From Otatea glauca (taxonomy: Eukaryota > Streptophyta > Magnoliopsida > Poales > Poaceae): 64,000 nucleotides of DNA. Position 1 is the stretch's first letter. Every line of letters starts with the position of its first letter. Below the pieces are notes generated by a model. That model saw nothing but the letters and a program-made list of their open reading frames with translations, was not told the origin of the DNA and did no database searches. Shown here piece after piece: positions 22,691-34,999 of the stretch. The stretch is taken from assembly GCA_036346275.1 (NCBI GenBank), contig CM070713.1, forward strand, positions 74,516,382-74,580,381, in the 5' to 3' direction. The position numbers and the translations under genes are program-made.

Positions 22691-23419
22691 GTTGTTCCTT
22701 TTTGTTGGCTTTTCATAAAAGGGGCTAGCATACTTTTAGATGGGAAGTTTTTTTATTGGGCTCCTGTTCACCTCCCTCTAGTTGCCATTTCAGTCCTTCA
22801 GAATCGAATGGAACCGATCGGCTTTCAGCTTCCTTCTTCCTCTCAACCGTTCCCTCTGTTATCCCAGTCTCCCCATTGTTCTTGTTGTCTAATCCTAATT
22901 CTTTGCTAATCCAGTCTAAACTCAATCCAGTTCCTCCTCTATTGTATCAAAATTACCCAACTACTACAGTTGATTTGTGATGAGGATTCTTAACCGCGTC
23001 AATACTTTCCTATGAAAAGTGGACTCATATATTAAGGGTCCACTTAACATAATGGTTATATCTACGACTATGATTCAAAGTAAACCATGTCCCTTTAATG
23101 ATAAACTAAACTAGTCGAATGCTAATAACGGTCAGTTATAACCAAAAGACAACCAGCCATATATATGATTCTTTTAGCCTCAACCAGGTAAACTTGTTAG
23201 GAGACATGTCAGTTTTTCACATGATTAGCGTGAGAGCAGTTATTGATGCATCTGGCAACTTGCTGTGGTTGGCCAAGAAACGTGACGGTTCAAGACTCAA
23301 TGAACGCCTTCAGCAACATTAGACATAAATAGGGTTGATCGTGTGCCCCAAAACACACTATATTTGTTCTTATAACCTTCTTTGTTTTCATGGCAATAAA
23401 TTATCTGTGTGATTGTGTT
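22691..23419. other. No gene recognised
   Basis: Sequence between the end of the copia-like LTR and the hAT-like element. No coding signal or RNA gene was seen. Part may belong to the LTR element if its end lies farther right than estimated. Confidence 0.35.
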
Positions 23420-24344
23420 CAGGGTTCACAAAAATTGATGAAAATAGTGAAAATCAAGCGTATCGAGCTGGCTTGCTATCTGAAATCGCTTGGTAAACTA
23501 GAGTTCAAATTCAAATTCAAAAATTTTAAAAAATCTAAAAAAAATTACAAAAAAGTGTTAAATTTTTTTGTGTGAGGTTCTAAGGCAATGCTAATGATTT
23601 TGTAAATTTTTTAGATCATTATCAGACTTGTGTAATTTTTTAAAATTCTGACAGTGCTACTGTCTTTTTATATACTGTTCTGTTTTGTATTTTTTAGGGT
23701 CAATAAATGAAGTCTAATATTTCTAAAAAATTTTGTGTGAGGTCCAGAGACAATGCTAATGATTCTGAAAAATTTTCATCAGACCTGTTTATTTTTTTAA
23801 AAATCTAATAGTGCTATTGTCTTTGTATATGCTCTTCTATTTTTGATTTTTTTTGGGCAATAAATGAAGTCTAATATTTCTAAAAAATTTACTACATGAT
23901 CCTTGGAACTCTTTATGATACAATTAAAATTTCATAGCATGATCGAGCATATAATTTTTTTATAAAAATCTGACAGTGTCTTTATTCCTTATCATTAATT
24001 GCAGTTTTTTATTTTTCAAAAGCACTAAATGATTTAACAAATTGTTGAAATTTCTCTGAGATGTTTTATATATTAATTGAGATTTTTTTAATGTTTTTTA
24101 TAATTTTTATTTTTTAAATTTTCCTTCGGTGTGGCGAAAATCGAATAAAATCGCTTGGAAATCAAAAATTTTAAATCGGTGAAAATCGCTCAATTTTTGC
24201 TTTTTTTCCGCCGTTGTTTGACCGCCGAATTCAAAAAATTTGAATTCAAATTTCTTCTATTTCTACCGATTTTTGACCTTTTTTTACCCATTTTTGAAAG
24301 TAAAAAATCGTTCGGAAATCGAATTTTTTATTTTTTGAACCCTG
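23420..24344. mobile_element. Non-autonomous hAT-like element
   Basis: The left end is CAGGGTTCACAAAAATTGAT and the right end, complemented, is CAGGGTTCAAAAAATAAAAA, giving a terminal inverted repeat of about 15 bp that begins CAGGG as in many hAT elements. The flanks are 8-bp near-duplications ATTGTGTT (23412-23419) and GTTGTGTT (24345-24352), 7 of 8 matching, which is the hAT target length. The 925-bp interior is AT-rich and non-coding, with subterminal inverted features around AAATCGCTTGG and GAATTCAAATTTGAATTC and an internal 165-bp tandem duplication. A transposase would have to be supplied elsewhere. Confidence 0.8.
23571..23900. repeat. 165-bp tandem duplication inside the hAT-like element
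   Basis: TGTGAGGTTCTAAGGCAATG at 23571 recurs as TGTGAGGTCCAGAGACAATG at 23736. Both are followed by AATGATT.TG, the CAGAC(C/T)TG block, TCTAATA/TCTGACAGTGCTA and AATAAATGAAGTCTAATATT. A third, poorly preserved copy may continue to about 24060. Confidence 0.85.
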
Positions 24345-24788
24345 GTTGTGTTCGCTTGTTTAATTTTCCCTTTAGTTTGACAGAGAACCGTAGAGAACCA
24401 GGGGTCTGGATCATCGGAAATTTATTAGTGAAGGACTGTGACAAAAAGTCAACACCATTACTGAAACAAGATTATCCCAGTTTGGATGTGTGATCACTGG
24501 GTCAATCATCTTCCGTCACATATTTTGTGCAAACCAGATGATCCAGTTTCATCTTCTTGTGACCTCTGTCAATCGAATTTTATGTATTTTAAATTCCTTG
24601 GAATCTTAATTCTGAAGAAAATTATCTCACCAAAATGAGCACAACGCAAACAAAATTGCAAAGATGTAGGCCTCACGGTTGCACAGATTAATCCCTATGT
24701 TCTAGCAAATGAACCAAGATGATCGATACAACCGTCTGTGCAACCTAAACACTAGAAACAATTTCTGCCAGGCACCGTGCCGCGCGCG

Positions 24789-27479
24789 CTATCTCGGCCC
24801 GGACAGCTGCGACGACGACATATACGAAGGCCACCCGCTCATCGTCGTCGTCGCCGATCGAGCGTGATCAGAGACGGACCCCACCATCACATGCTTGATA
24901 TCGCCATCGGACGGCCCGGCGAACCCCCGGCCGTACAAACGGAGGAACCCGAGCGACTGCGCGCGCGGTTCCCGCAGTTCCATGGTGCCCTCGAGCATTC
25001 CGACCACCACCGCCATGCTCGGACGCAGCTGCGGGTCCTCGTGGAGGCAGCACAGCGCCACCTTCACCACCCTCTCCACCTCCTTGGCGACCACCCGCCC
25101 CTCCAACCGCGGGTCGGCCAGCTCCGCGTACCGCCCCGTCTCGTGTCCCTCCAGCGCGGCTAGCGGGAAGTAGTCGCTTCTGGCGCCGCGCGACGAGCTG
25201 CCCGTTGTGCCGTTCGAGGACTTGGAATCCTCGCCGCCGCTGCCCCCGGCGCCGTCGCTCACGTGCTCGCTGCGGTTCTTGCGGCCGCGCACCAACTCCA
25301 GGAGCACCATCCCGAAACTGTAGACGTCAGTGCGGTCCGTGATGGCCGCGTTCGTGAGCCACTCCGGAGCGAGGTACCCGCGCGTGCCTCGCATCGTCGT
25401 GAAGAGGCCGGACTGCTCCGGTGTGAGGAATTTCGCCAGCCCGAAGTCGGCTATCTTCACCTGACCGCCATCGGCGAGGAGGATGTTCTCCGGCTTGACG
25501 TCACAGTGGATGATCCTCTGGTCGCACCCGAAGTGGAGGTAAGCGAGGCCCCTCGCCGCCCCGATGGCGATGCCCATCCGCTCCTTCCATTCGAGCAGAG
25601 GGCCGGTCGGCCGGAACAGGGGCCGATCGAGGGAGCCCCGGTTCATGTACTCGTATACGAGGAGGCGGCGCTGGCCCTCGGTGCAGAAGCCGCGGAGGCG
25701 GACGAGGTTGACGTGGTGGATGTTGCCAATGACGGCGATCTCGGTGCAAAACTCGCGCTTGCCCTGCATCCCCACGCCTTCGATCTTCTTGACGGCCACC
25801 AGCGAGCCGTCCGGAAGCTCGCCTTTGTACACGGCGCCGAACCCGCCGGCGCCAATCTTGATGCGGAAGCTGTTGGTGATATCCTCGATCTCTTCGTGCG
25901 TGAACCTGGTCGGGAGGCCAGGGATGACGATGTCATCGCCGTCGTCATCATTGTCGAGCACAAGGTGAGCTGAGTCCGACCCCGGCGAGCGCTGCCGCGT
26001 GAGCTGCACGTCCCTGGATCGCGAAGGACGCCTTCCTGCGCGCCTCTCTTCCTTACGACACGACGCTATGACGAAAGCGCTGACGATAACGATGAGCACA
26101 AATGTGACGATCGTCGGGAGAAGGATGGCGATGAGGGTACGGTTTGAAGACGAACTGACCGACGACGTTGGTGACTGGGAGCTCTGTACCTTGATGTAAC
26201 CGAGCATGCCGGCGCCATTGGTCGAGTGGGTGTTTATGATGGAGCCGAGCTGCTGCTGCACCAAGTAGCAAGACAAAGCTGAGTCGTCGTAGAAGTAGCC
26301 GAGGCAGGAACAGTTGCTGGTGCACAGTGCACGGCATGAAGATGCGTTGGAGCCGGCCACGGCGGGGTGTGAGAACATGTTAGCGTAGTACGCAACGCCA
26401 TTGCCAAGGCTGACATACGATGCCGGGAATCTAGCGCCAGCGCCGCCGCAGGAGGCGTTGGATAGCACCGTGGAGCCATCGGACGGCACGCAGCCGCTGT
26501 CATTCGACGCTGCGAACAGCGGCGGGCACGTGCAACTGGAAGCGTTGTCGTTGGCCGTGCAGAGCCCGAGCGCGCCACAGGAGAGCGGCAGGTCACATCC
26601 CCTGCTCGGCGCCACGAACCCGCCGTCCATCGGTGTCGACGAGTTCGCGAACGCAAAGCTTGAAATTTGTAGCTTCCCATCCACGGCCAAGTGAATTATA
26701 CGAAGCTCGGCTGGTGGCATGACGACCTGAATGATGACAGTGCCGTCCGCCGCAAGAAGGAACAGCCCAGTGCTATTCACGACCATGTACGCGACGGCGC
26801 CGTCGCGATCCTTGACGGAGTTGGCGTCATTCGACAGCCGCCAGTACAGGGACCCCATCCATGTGAGCACGGCGTCGGCTGCGGTCACGTTGAGCCGGTA
26901 GTCCCCCTCCGACAGGTCCGATACCGACGCAGCCGACGCCAAGAACCCGCCGACGCGGAGCCGCTGCGGCGACACGAGCGAGTCCGTGGGCTGGTCGAAC
27001 GACTGCCAGAGAGTCGCGTTCTTCCCGTCGAGCAGCGCGAGGTTGCCGGAGTCGTCCAGCCGGAGCGCGGCCACCGGGGACGCGAACGTCGGCGTCGACC
27101 ACACGACCGTCCCGTTGTCGCCCTCGACGGAGATCCCACTAGCCGTGAGCTGCAGCTGCGCTGCGCTGTCGGTGATGGGCGCGTCGCGGTTTGCCGCCCA
27201 GACGCAGGTCTTGGACGGCGCGTGCAGCACGGCGAGGTAGTACCGGACCTGCTGCCCGGCCGGGTTGTACACCGCTGCCTCGAACGCGCCGCTCCTGGAC
27301 TGAAGGAACGCGCCGTAGGTGTCAATGAACAGGAGGTACGACGCAGAGAAGTCCGGTGTGACGAGCTCCGTCGCGACCTTGCTGGCGCAGGCCTGTCCGG
27401 CTTGTCGGAGCCAGAAGACGACGCCGATGAATAGGGGGAGGTGGAGGAGTGGATGGCCCATCGGTGACGAGCCCGCCAT
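24789..27479 (-). CDS. G-type lectin S-receptor-like Ser/Thr protein kinase
   Basis: This single-exon gene encodes 896 residues and is fully open. It predicts a plasma-membrane receptor kinase. Residues 1-31 form a signal peptide. A bulb-type (mannose-binding-like) lectin domain spans about 45-180, an EGF-like cysteine cluster about 295-330 (CDLPLSCGALGLC), a PAN/apple domain about 344-430, and one membrane helix about 449-473 followed by basic residues. The kinase domain runs from about 535 to 835: glycine loop GAGGFG (543-548), invariant Lys 564, catalytic HCD (658-660) in HCDVKPEN, DFG (678-680) and APE (704-706). HCD replaces HRD, so it is a non-RD kinase, as in the At5g35370-like subgroup it most resembles. 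A Ser/Gly-rich insert (735-768) lies inside the C-lobe. The GC-rich reading gives long antisense frames that are not genes. Ligand and pathway are unknown. Confidence 0.93.
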   Translation of the reverse strand: MAGSSPMGHPLLHLPLFIGVVFWLRQAGQACASKVATELVTPDFSASYLLFIDTYGAFLQSRSGAFEAAVYNPAGQQVRYYLAVLHAPSKTCVWAANRDAPITDSAAQLQLTASGISVEGDNGTVVWSTPTFASPVAALRLDDSGNLALLDGKNATLWQSFDQPTDSLVSPQRLRVGGFLASAASVSDLSEGDYRLNVTAADAVLTWMGSLYWRLSNDANSVKDRDGAVAYMVVNSTGLFLLAADGTVIIQVVMPPAELRIIHLAVDGKLQISSFAFANSSTPMDGGFVAPSRGCDLPLSCGALGLCTANDNASSCTCPPLFAASNDSGCVPSDGSTVLSNASCGGAGARFPASYVSLGNGVAYYANMFSHPAVAGSNASSCRALCTSNCSCLGYFYDDSALSCYLVQQQLGSIINTHSTNGAGMLGYIKVQSSQSPTSSVSSSSNRTLIAILLPTIVTFVLIVIVSAFVIASCRKEERRAGRRPSRSRDVQLTRQRSPGSDSAHLVLDNDDDGDDIVIPGLPTRFTHEEIEDITNSFRIKIGAGGFGAVYKGELPDGSLVAVKKIEGVGMQGKREFCTEIAVIGNIHHVNLVRLRGFCTEGQRRLLVYEYMNRGSLDRPLFRPTGPLLEWKERMGIAIGAARGLAYLHFGCDQRIIHCDVKPENILLADGGQVKIADFGLAKFLTPEQSGLFTTMRGTRGYLAPEWLTNAAITDRTDVYSFGMVLLELVRGRKNRSEHVSDGAGGSGGEDSKSSNGTTGSSSRGARSDYFPLAALEGHETGRYAELADPRLEGRVVAKEVERVVKVALCCLHEDPQLRPSMAVVVGMLEGTMELREPRAQSLGFLRLYGRGFAGPSDGDIKHVMVGSVSDHARSATTTMSGWPSYMSSSQLSGPR

Positions 27480-29581
27480 GAAACGGTGGGGGGCTCATGG
27501 GGATGCCGGAGACGTGACGATGGCACGGCTGGGTGGTAGGCGGGGGGGTTGGTTTGTGGCGGGGGAGTTGACTCGGGCAGGTCGGAGCGGCGCCATTGGC
27601 CGCGGTGGGATCTGGGGGTGCGAAAAATAATGCAACGCTACGACGACTTGCGATCGGTGCTTTGCCTCTGCGTGCAGCGTGAGCTAGCCCTCAGTTTATG
27701 CTTGATTTACTTTCTTTTTCGAGGGGTTTTGCTTAATTTACTGCAAACGCAACGGGTGTGTTTGAACGCGCGTGGTGCTCGAATTGGCGGCACCGGAGGC
27801 AGGTTTGAGGCCCGTGGGTGCTTGCTAGTAGGATATTTTGTTCTTCTCTTTGGTGCTTGTTTAATTGGAGCTTGGAGATTAGTAGTAGTTAAGATTAGGA
27901 CTAGTATATGATCACACCATTTTGTATGGTGTTCCTATCATCACCCAGCAGCACAGCATGCACCGATATATTGATCTTCCGGTGATGGGGCGAGCTGGCC
28001 CGCCTCTCCTCCTTTCCCGTGAGAGACGAAGCTAATTAATTAACGCTAACCAACCTTTTGAGCTGGCCCGAATCCAGGACCAGCAAAACTAGTCAGAGCT
28101 AGCGCTTTTCAAAGAGCGAAACAACAAGATATGGTACACTTGCTCCTCTAAATTAGCTGACCTTTTTTGTGGCAATAGTGCTATATAGTATATATCGATC
28201 GAGGAAACTAAAAATGATGAACATCATCTGTAGAATTGTACTTTGCCTTGTTACGTAAGTTCATTCTGGATAAATTTTATTGTGCATTATACTGGCAGTA
28301 TATGATGGATAGTAGAAATCAGATATAACTATTGATTTGTGAAGAGTGTTCTTGTTACTCTACTACGAAAGGAAGTGTAAATAAATACTAGTTAATCTGA
28401 TCTATTAGATCAAAAGAATAAATTGTACCATTAAATTTAGTGCACCGTAAAAAAACTCTCATTCTAAATTTCCAATACATAATTTTTCTCTGAGATAAGT
28501 TAAACCGATGTTAATGATTGTCCGTTGGAGGTGAGGCAAGCTGACACCAGGCTGATATCCATCTCCTCTCTTCTTTATTCTATGGAATTATTCTAGTACT
28601 ATAATTTTGGTGTCACTCACGTATGAAAGCTTACTTTAAGACACACTTTGACCTATCGCCCCATTCCATTAGGACGCGTTTACTGCCTTGCAAAGCACAC
28701 GATTGGTTACTAGCCATGTCATGCATGAATCATGATGCATGCACGCGACCTCTCCTCTCACGGCGCCGGCCCACGACTATTCTTACTCCGGCGAGCGCGG
28801 CTTCATTCGCCTACCCTCCCAGATCTCACGGCGAGGTCGGCCGAGCCACCTCAGATGATGCGCAGCTCACATGCGTGCCGGGAGGTTTGCGATTAATGTA
28901 CGCGCGTGCAAGTGGGGTTAAAAAAACTAGTTTAAAACTCAGCGTAATTACTTTCTTAATCGCTCATTATGAGTGGTTAAGTACAGGACACCGCTAATGG
29001 TAAATAGGAAATGCATGCCCGGACTCGTTCCCAGAGCTTCTCGCGTTGTCTTTGTAGCATTAATACCTTCATTCTTGAGCTCATAGATCATCGTAGAAGC
29101 TCAAGCTTGTAGCTTCGTCGCATGCATAGCTAGATTCATAAAGTAGACAATTACCTGAGCTGACCGAGGGCACAAAATTAGCGAGCCCATGGCCTCTTCC
29201 GGAATATCGATGAACAAGCTGGCGGGGACACGACAATGCTGGTGACGTTTTTTCGTCCGCTTAAGATTTTGGGTCGACTGATGGATGCAAGAAATTCAAT
29301 AATTACATTTTGCTACATAGATTGGTTATAGATTATTATATATCTATGCAATTGTTCTTAATTAGTGGCATCTTGACGTGCTGACATACTGTAGACTAAC
29401 CGGGTTGAGATCGATGAGCTGGTTATTCCTTTTCCACGCGGTTAGATCAGATGCATGCACCAGACCGGCCGACGCAGTTGAGTGAGCTGGGCGGTGGCGT
29501 ATGCATCAACGGCGATCGTGCAGACTGTGCAGGTATTTTGTCTAACTTAGGAGAGTATATATACACACACGGAATGACTTT
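27480..29581. other. Intergenic; upstream of the receptor kinase
   Basis: No gene was recognised. The first 400 bp hold the presumed promoter and leader of the minus-strand receptor kinase, but no convincing TATA box was picked. The GC-rich patch at 28740-28920 has a short open frame without domain features. Confidence 0.4.
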
Positions 29582-29768
29582 TCGGACGTCTGTTTTTTTC
29601 TAACGCTTGCAACATTTTTTTTTCACGTGTGAAATATTTTTTTTCTACGTGTGCAACATTTTCCTTCGATAACAGTAGAAATGTTCGCGCAAAACGAAAT
29701 GTTGCAGACGTGAAAAAAAAAATATTGCACGACGTGTCCGAGAAAATGAACAATAATCAGACGTCCGA
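29582..29768. mobile_element. Small foldback (MITE-like) element
   Basis: An imperfect inverted repeat spans the unit. It starts TCGGACGTCTG (29582-29592) and ends CAGACGTCCGA (29758-29768). The arms carry repeated TGCAACATTTTTTTTTCACG-like segments and their complements. It is 187 bp with no coding capacity. The superfamily is unclear and no target duplication is evident. Confidence 0.6.
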
Positions 29769-29780
29769 TTGCTAGTATCA

Positions 29781-29782
<2 letters not shown>

Positions 29783-29812
<30 letters not shown>
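29783..29812. repeat. (AT)15 microsatellite
   Basis: Thirty consecutive bases of alternating A and T, just after the foldback element. Confidence 0.97.
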
Positions 29813-29816
<4 letters not shown>

Positions 29817-29826
29817 TCTCTTTGTT

Positions 29827-30168
29827 GGCCTCTTTGGAATGTATGAAAAGCAAAGGAATTTTAGAGGAATTCAATCCTATGGAATTTATTTTATTGGGGT
29901 ATTAGGATCAAAGGAAATGTCGAGACAGTGCCTTTAAAATTCCTATGTAATAGCACATTTTCATGGAAATTTTGGAGGAAAATTCTGTCTATGATAATTA
30001 TATTATACATGCAAACCCTAAGAAAATTCTTGTGTTTTTTCTGTGATGCAACCAAACTTCTTTTCTTACTTTATTCCTGTGTTTCAAATTTATATAGGAT
30101 TCAACTTGATATCCAATTTCTACGCTTTTTTTATTCCTATGTTTTTCAATTCTTGCGCTCTGAAGAGC
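29827..30168. mobile_element. MITE-like element with terminal inverted repeats
   Basis: The left end GGCCTCTTTGGAATGTATGA (then AAAGCAAAGGAAT) pairs imperfectly with the right end at 30133-30168, whose complement starts GCTCTTCAGAGCGCAAGAAT and goes on to AAAAACATAGGAAT. The interior is AT-rich and repeats GGAATTT/ATTCCTAT motifs. It resembles abundant grass MITEs starting GGCC(T/C)NTTTGGA. The target duplication is not resolved, so superfamily and exact ends are uncertain. Confidence 0.6.
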
Positions 30169-31799
30169 AGCTGTTCAGTTTCAATGTACGTCTCTGCTCT
30201 ACGTTTGGATTTGTACAATTGTATGTTATTGGGGATCCTACACGGCAGCATCAATGCAACGAGAGCAATTCTTGACAAAGACCTGCTGCTGTTATACAAC
30301 TACTATTTCCCCGATCATGAACCGCTTTATGCCAGCACGAAAGTCAACTAGCGCTGGATGTCATGTCAGGATCGTTGTTAAGCGGCACAGCCAACCAAGA
30401 AAAGAAATTGTGTGGCATACTTCAGACTTTAGAGGGCTTTGCAAACGAGATCAAAAGATAACCATCTATTTTGAACACTATTCTCTTAGGCCGCTGTTTA
30501 GCTCGTCTAAATGCTAGGCTCCACTCTCCCATCAAGCTGCTTAGGCCGATTTATCCCATCTAGATGGCTTTCTAGCCCACCTAATCGACGATTAGGCTCT
30601 AGACACTAGTCTACCGTCCGACTAGCGCCGGGTGAACATTGATTCTGACATAACCCAAAAAAAGATAATTGGTAAAACCAAGTATTTAAATCGTGGCTCA
30701 CAGTCCGTCGTTGTGAGGGATATGAAAAAGCTATCATGTAAGCTATGCTACACATCGCAGTTTACTAAAATATACATATTTTTTAATATTTCAAATATGT
30801 GGTATCAATAATTTATATATAATAAACTATATTTAAATTTGAAGTACATGTTATGATTGTTATATATTAGTAATACAATGTGTAATAGAAATAATATATA
30901 TAATTACATAGATTTAGGGGATGCGTTTGGATTTTAACTAATATTATTATTCTAGGAGCCAAATTAATTCAACTTAAGTATACCAAACATGATAAAAGAA
31001 CAAGATCGTGAACAAAACAGTTAATGTTTAGAAATATAAAGAGAACTGACGCATATCGCATAGCAGTGCTATCGTGGCTACAAAAATAGCAGAAATAACG
31101 TTCAATACTTCAATATAACAGCCATAGAGTTATAGTTGTGTTTGCAGAATTTTATTCAATCGCTTAAACATTTTATTTCTTAAAATACTACGGCGAAGCT
31201 ATTTAAATCACCGGGTAAAACCATTACGACTCCAAGAAGAACAGCAGTCAGATTCCAATGACTTTTCAAAAGTGAAATCCATAACACGGCCATCAACTCC
31301 GAAGACCAACACGGGCGTACGACAAATTTTGAGGATATGCTACTCCTGAAGTCGGCACACAGCATTAAGCTACATGAGCACCAACAATAGGTCTTCAGCT
31401 TTAGCCGTGACTGTTAGTATAGTGTTGCACCGTAGCTAAAACTAAGAAATGTTCTATCATTCACGTGCAGAAGTTGGAACATCACAAAGTCAACAGCATA
31501 AATTGGAGGTATGTATGCTTTCAGCAAACACCACGATGTGAGTATTCCTCAGTACAGGTGATGGCAAAACCTGCGCTCTAACAGCCTTGCTGTCCTAAAA
31601 TTTATTGTGTGTCAAGCATCAAACTTCCGGGGGCAAAAAAGACCTATTTCACCTGCTTAACGAGTTCCTCTCATCAAAAGGATAACACAAGAATCATCCG
31701 CTAAAAAGACAAAAGATTTGGGTACTAAAGTAATTGATACAATCCCATCCACCAAAGATGATCTTCGAGAATACATCGTCATTATCTTAGCCCAAAAAA
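30169..31799. other. Intergenic; downstream of the phosphate carrier
   Basis: No gene was recognised. The last few hundred bases (about 31450-31799) should contain the 3' UTR of the minus-strand carrier gene. The segment 30495-30640 has TE-like CTAGGC/GCCTAG motifs that I could not assign. Confidence 0.4.
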
Positions 31800-34700
31800 T
31801 CAGGCGCTGGCTTTCAATTCTGCCTCAGCTGCAGGAGCTGGTGCAGGTGTTACACCACCAGTTGTTGGACTGGAAAAAAATGGATTACCAACAGTTAATC
31901 CCTCAAAAGCTATTTACAGTTCTAATGATTAACTAGCAAGGGGATGAGATACTCACAGTCCAACCATGACTTTGAAAGCATCATAAATTCCCCACTGAGC
32001 ACCGGTAAGAGTGCCGATCATGACAATACGAAGGGGAAGTCCTCTGGTGAAAAGGCCCCAAGCACCAAACTTCTTAAAAGCCTGCAGGGATATAGTAATG
32101 ATATAAAAGTCAACCAACAACGCAATAATAACAAAATAAAGGGATAAATATCTCAATATGAGGTGCTAGCTAGCATATGCTTACATCACCCACTGTAGCA
32201 CCCTTGGCATTGTTCAGGAAAGAGACCAGGTTGTCAGCCGGGTGAGAAACAATAGCACAAAAGACACCAGCAATGTAACCACCAGCAAAGCTGATACCCA
32301 ACTGGAAAGGCTTGCTGCACTCTGACTTTGGAATTGGAACAGCATGCTTGTAGATAAGTTCAACAATGGTCTCAAAGGAAGCAAACTTCATCATGGTATC
32401 TGAATACACCATGAAAGTATTCAATGAATAAGTACAACGTATAATATAAGAGCAATTACACAAGTTCAAAGCATGTAATACAACTACCAAATGAAAGAAT
32501 ACTCGTTGTCATGGGAATGCCACGCTATGCATTGAAAGTTCAGTCTCCTAAAGTTATATCAAATCCCATTTAGATAACAAGTGAAGCCTACAACTGCTAA
32601 TCTGTAGATAGCTTGTGGTCTTCAATAAAAAAGATAAATACTATATAGGTAACCTATTTCCAAAGAAAACTGTCTAACAAAAACCAGGGATGTGCATTTG
32701 AGTTTTTCTACAGGTAACCTATTTCCAATAGATAAAAATTGCCAAATTTAGTAGATATTAGATTGGATACAAACAAACTACAATGGTCCTGCCTGATACA
32801 ATGACCGTAATTTTATGAGAAGGGTGAAGTTTGGAGTCTGTACTACAGACTTTCTATGCAACTATTGAGTGAATCATTGTAACAAAGAGTGAAGTGAATA
32901 GAATCAAGAAGCTAAACGACAACAACAAAATGGTAAAAGCAACATGGAATAATATCAGCATGGTTGGCCATGTATGTGATAAAATTTCATTCGTAGCAGC
33001 AAATCCATTAGATGAGAGAAAGTAGTAAGTTATCATAAAGCTGTAATGGTTAGTGTAACTGTCAAAGCCACAATGGTTAGTGTAATGGTACTGAGCTTAT
33101 GACACATACAAGACCAGCTTTGTAGCATTTCGTTTCAACGTAGTGCACAATTTTGCAACAACCATATAGGTGAAACTTGAAGTTTAAAGAATATGAATGT
33201 AACAAAATGACAAGAGAAAGGTACTTACAAGGAATCTGGCGGCCCCAGAGAGGAACAAGTCCCTTGTAAAGCCTGACATTATCAACCAATGAGTATTTTA
33301 GGGCATAGGATCAGGGAAAGAGTACCAAATTTTGAAGCTTCTATGAAAGTGAGAGGATTTACTTACCCAAGAGCACCCTCAGATTGGACGAACTTGGGAA
33401 GCCCATCACCCAACCCACGGGCAAATCCAGGTTGAGTCTGCACACGGACCTTCACAGCTTCAAAGGGGCAGAGAGCCACATCAGCAATTACCTCAGCAGA
33501 AGCAGAACCTGCAAGGTAAATTAGGGTCTTGTACTTCTGGGCATACTCAGGCCCTGCAATATCTGAGTAGTACTTCTTAAAGAACTCGTAGAAGCCAAAC
33601 TTGCAAGCCCCCTGGGCACTGTAACCAAGCAAGGTGGGCACCCACCCCCTGAAGAATCCCCTAACTCCTTGCTCCTTTAACAGGACACCAAATCCAGATG
33701 AGATGCTCTTGTATTTCGTTGGATTGATCTGCAACAATTAAAAAAGCTTGTTATGTCCAAAATCTCTAATTAAAACCTAGCAGTAATTGCAACTTAGTGT
33801 GTACGTACTATGAATCAGACAAAATAAATATCTATCTCATCACAAATCACAGTATATCATAGTGAACGTACAATGGTAACTGGGAATAACACCAGATCAC
33901 CCTATTAAATGAGAAGAATAAAACCTCTTCACCAGAAGATGCATAAGCCTTGTGTAAAAAAGAACCCTAATTAAGTCATCAAATATCAAAAAAAAATTAA
34001 TCAAACGTGACTTATTATGGCAACTGAATACAAAACTGAACAATGATCCACAATTGAAATTCAATTGTCATGGCTGATCAGAGTCATTGTTAAAGGCAGA
34101 TCGTCGCATGGTACTGTTTCCCCCAAAAAAACATCACTATGGTTCACTCTGCTGGAACAGAATCGCATGAAATACATATATAAGTGATCCCAGGTTTAGA
34201 GACACCTTCACACATCGACATGAAAACAGCCTATCGGATGACCAACAAAAAAACCAAGATTACACATTCATCTATACAATGTGTACCACAATCAAATAAC
34301 TCCGACGGGAAAAGCGTGTGAAGGAACTAGTGACTAACTAACTAATCAGTGCTTCGTTGAATCAACTAACAAACGCTGATAAGTGTGCCTACTGGAATCA
34401 CAATTCACTCAACAGCATGCATGTACAAGTCATCAATTCCTACACCAACTTAGCAAAGAGCAACAGGCACATCTGAACCAACAAAGCGCATGACGGGGAA
34501 CAAAACAAGCTATAAATCTCAACCACCAACAACACTAGATGCACAGAGAAGTGGGAAGTGGCAGATTTACGCATCCAGATCACGAAGTGCCTAAGTGGGG
34601 ATCAAAGTTCACAACCACATATTCCCCCGCACCAAACCATACAGACACCACTAGATCTACGCGAAAACATCCCGGAATAGAACCCCAGAAGCATGGAGGA

Positions 34701-34999
34701 CACAGATCTAGGCGGTGCTCCCTCACCTGCATGTTGCACTTGACGAGGTCGAGCGGGGTGACGGCCATGTGGGTGAGCCCGCAGCTGGCGATCCCGCCGG
34801 CCGTGCAGGCGGCGTAGAACGCCGGAGAGTACATCTCGATCTTCTCCTTGGGCGCCTGGATCGAGAAAGGCGCGCCGCCGCCGACGGCAGCCGGCGAAGG
34901 GGAGGAGGGGAGGCGGGCGGCGCCGGCGAAGGACCGCGCCGCGGAGGCGTAGAGAAAGCTCGGGAGGAGCGATTCGCGGGAGCGGTCGGAAAGCGCCAT
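31800..34999 (-). CDS. Mitochondrial phosphate carrier (SLC25A3/PHT3 type), six exons
   Basis: The exons, in coding order, are 34727-34999, 33367-33728, 33229-33272, 32185-32399, 31957-32081 and 31800-31869. All introns are GT-AG with matching phases, giving 1089 nt and 362 residues. The product imports inorganic phosphate with a proton across the inner mitochondrial membrane for ATP synthesis. The N-terminal 50 residues (MALSDRSRESLLPSFLYASA) are the usual plant presequence. Three carrier repeats follow, with signatures TPLDLVK (near 81-87), CPFEAVK and HPADNLV; the third lacks the usual basic residue, which is normal for phosphate carriers. Conserved GQWGIYD-like and GLVPLWGRQIPYTMMKF blocks are intact, and the stop is at 31800-31802. 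The start is the first ATG of the GC-rich first exon. Intron 1 is about 1 kb. No lesion was seen. Confidence 0.95.

Noticed and set aside
25263..27434. Long plus-strand frames (236 and 247 codons) opposite the receptor kinase
   Set aside because: They are the antisense shadow of a GC-rich coding exon, with no domain and composition dictated by the kinase codons.
29928..30351. Plus-strand frames of 102-115 codons
   Set aside because: AT-rich Phe/Tyr/Ser reading inside a MITE-like element and its flank; no domain.
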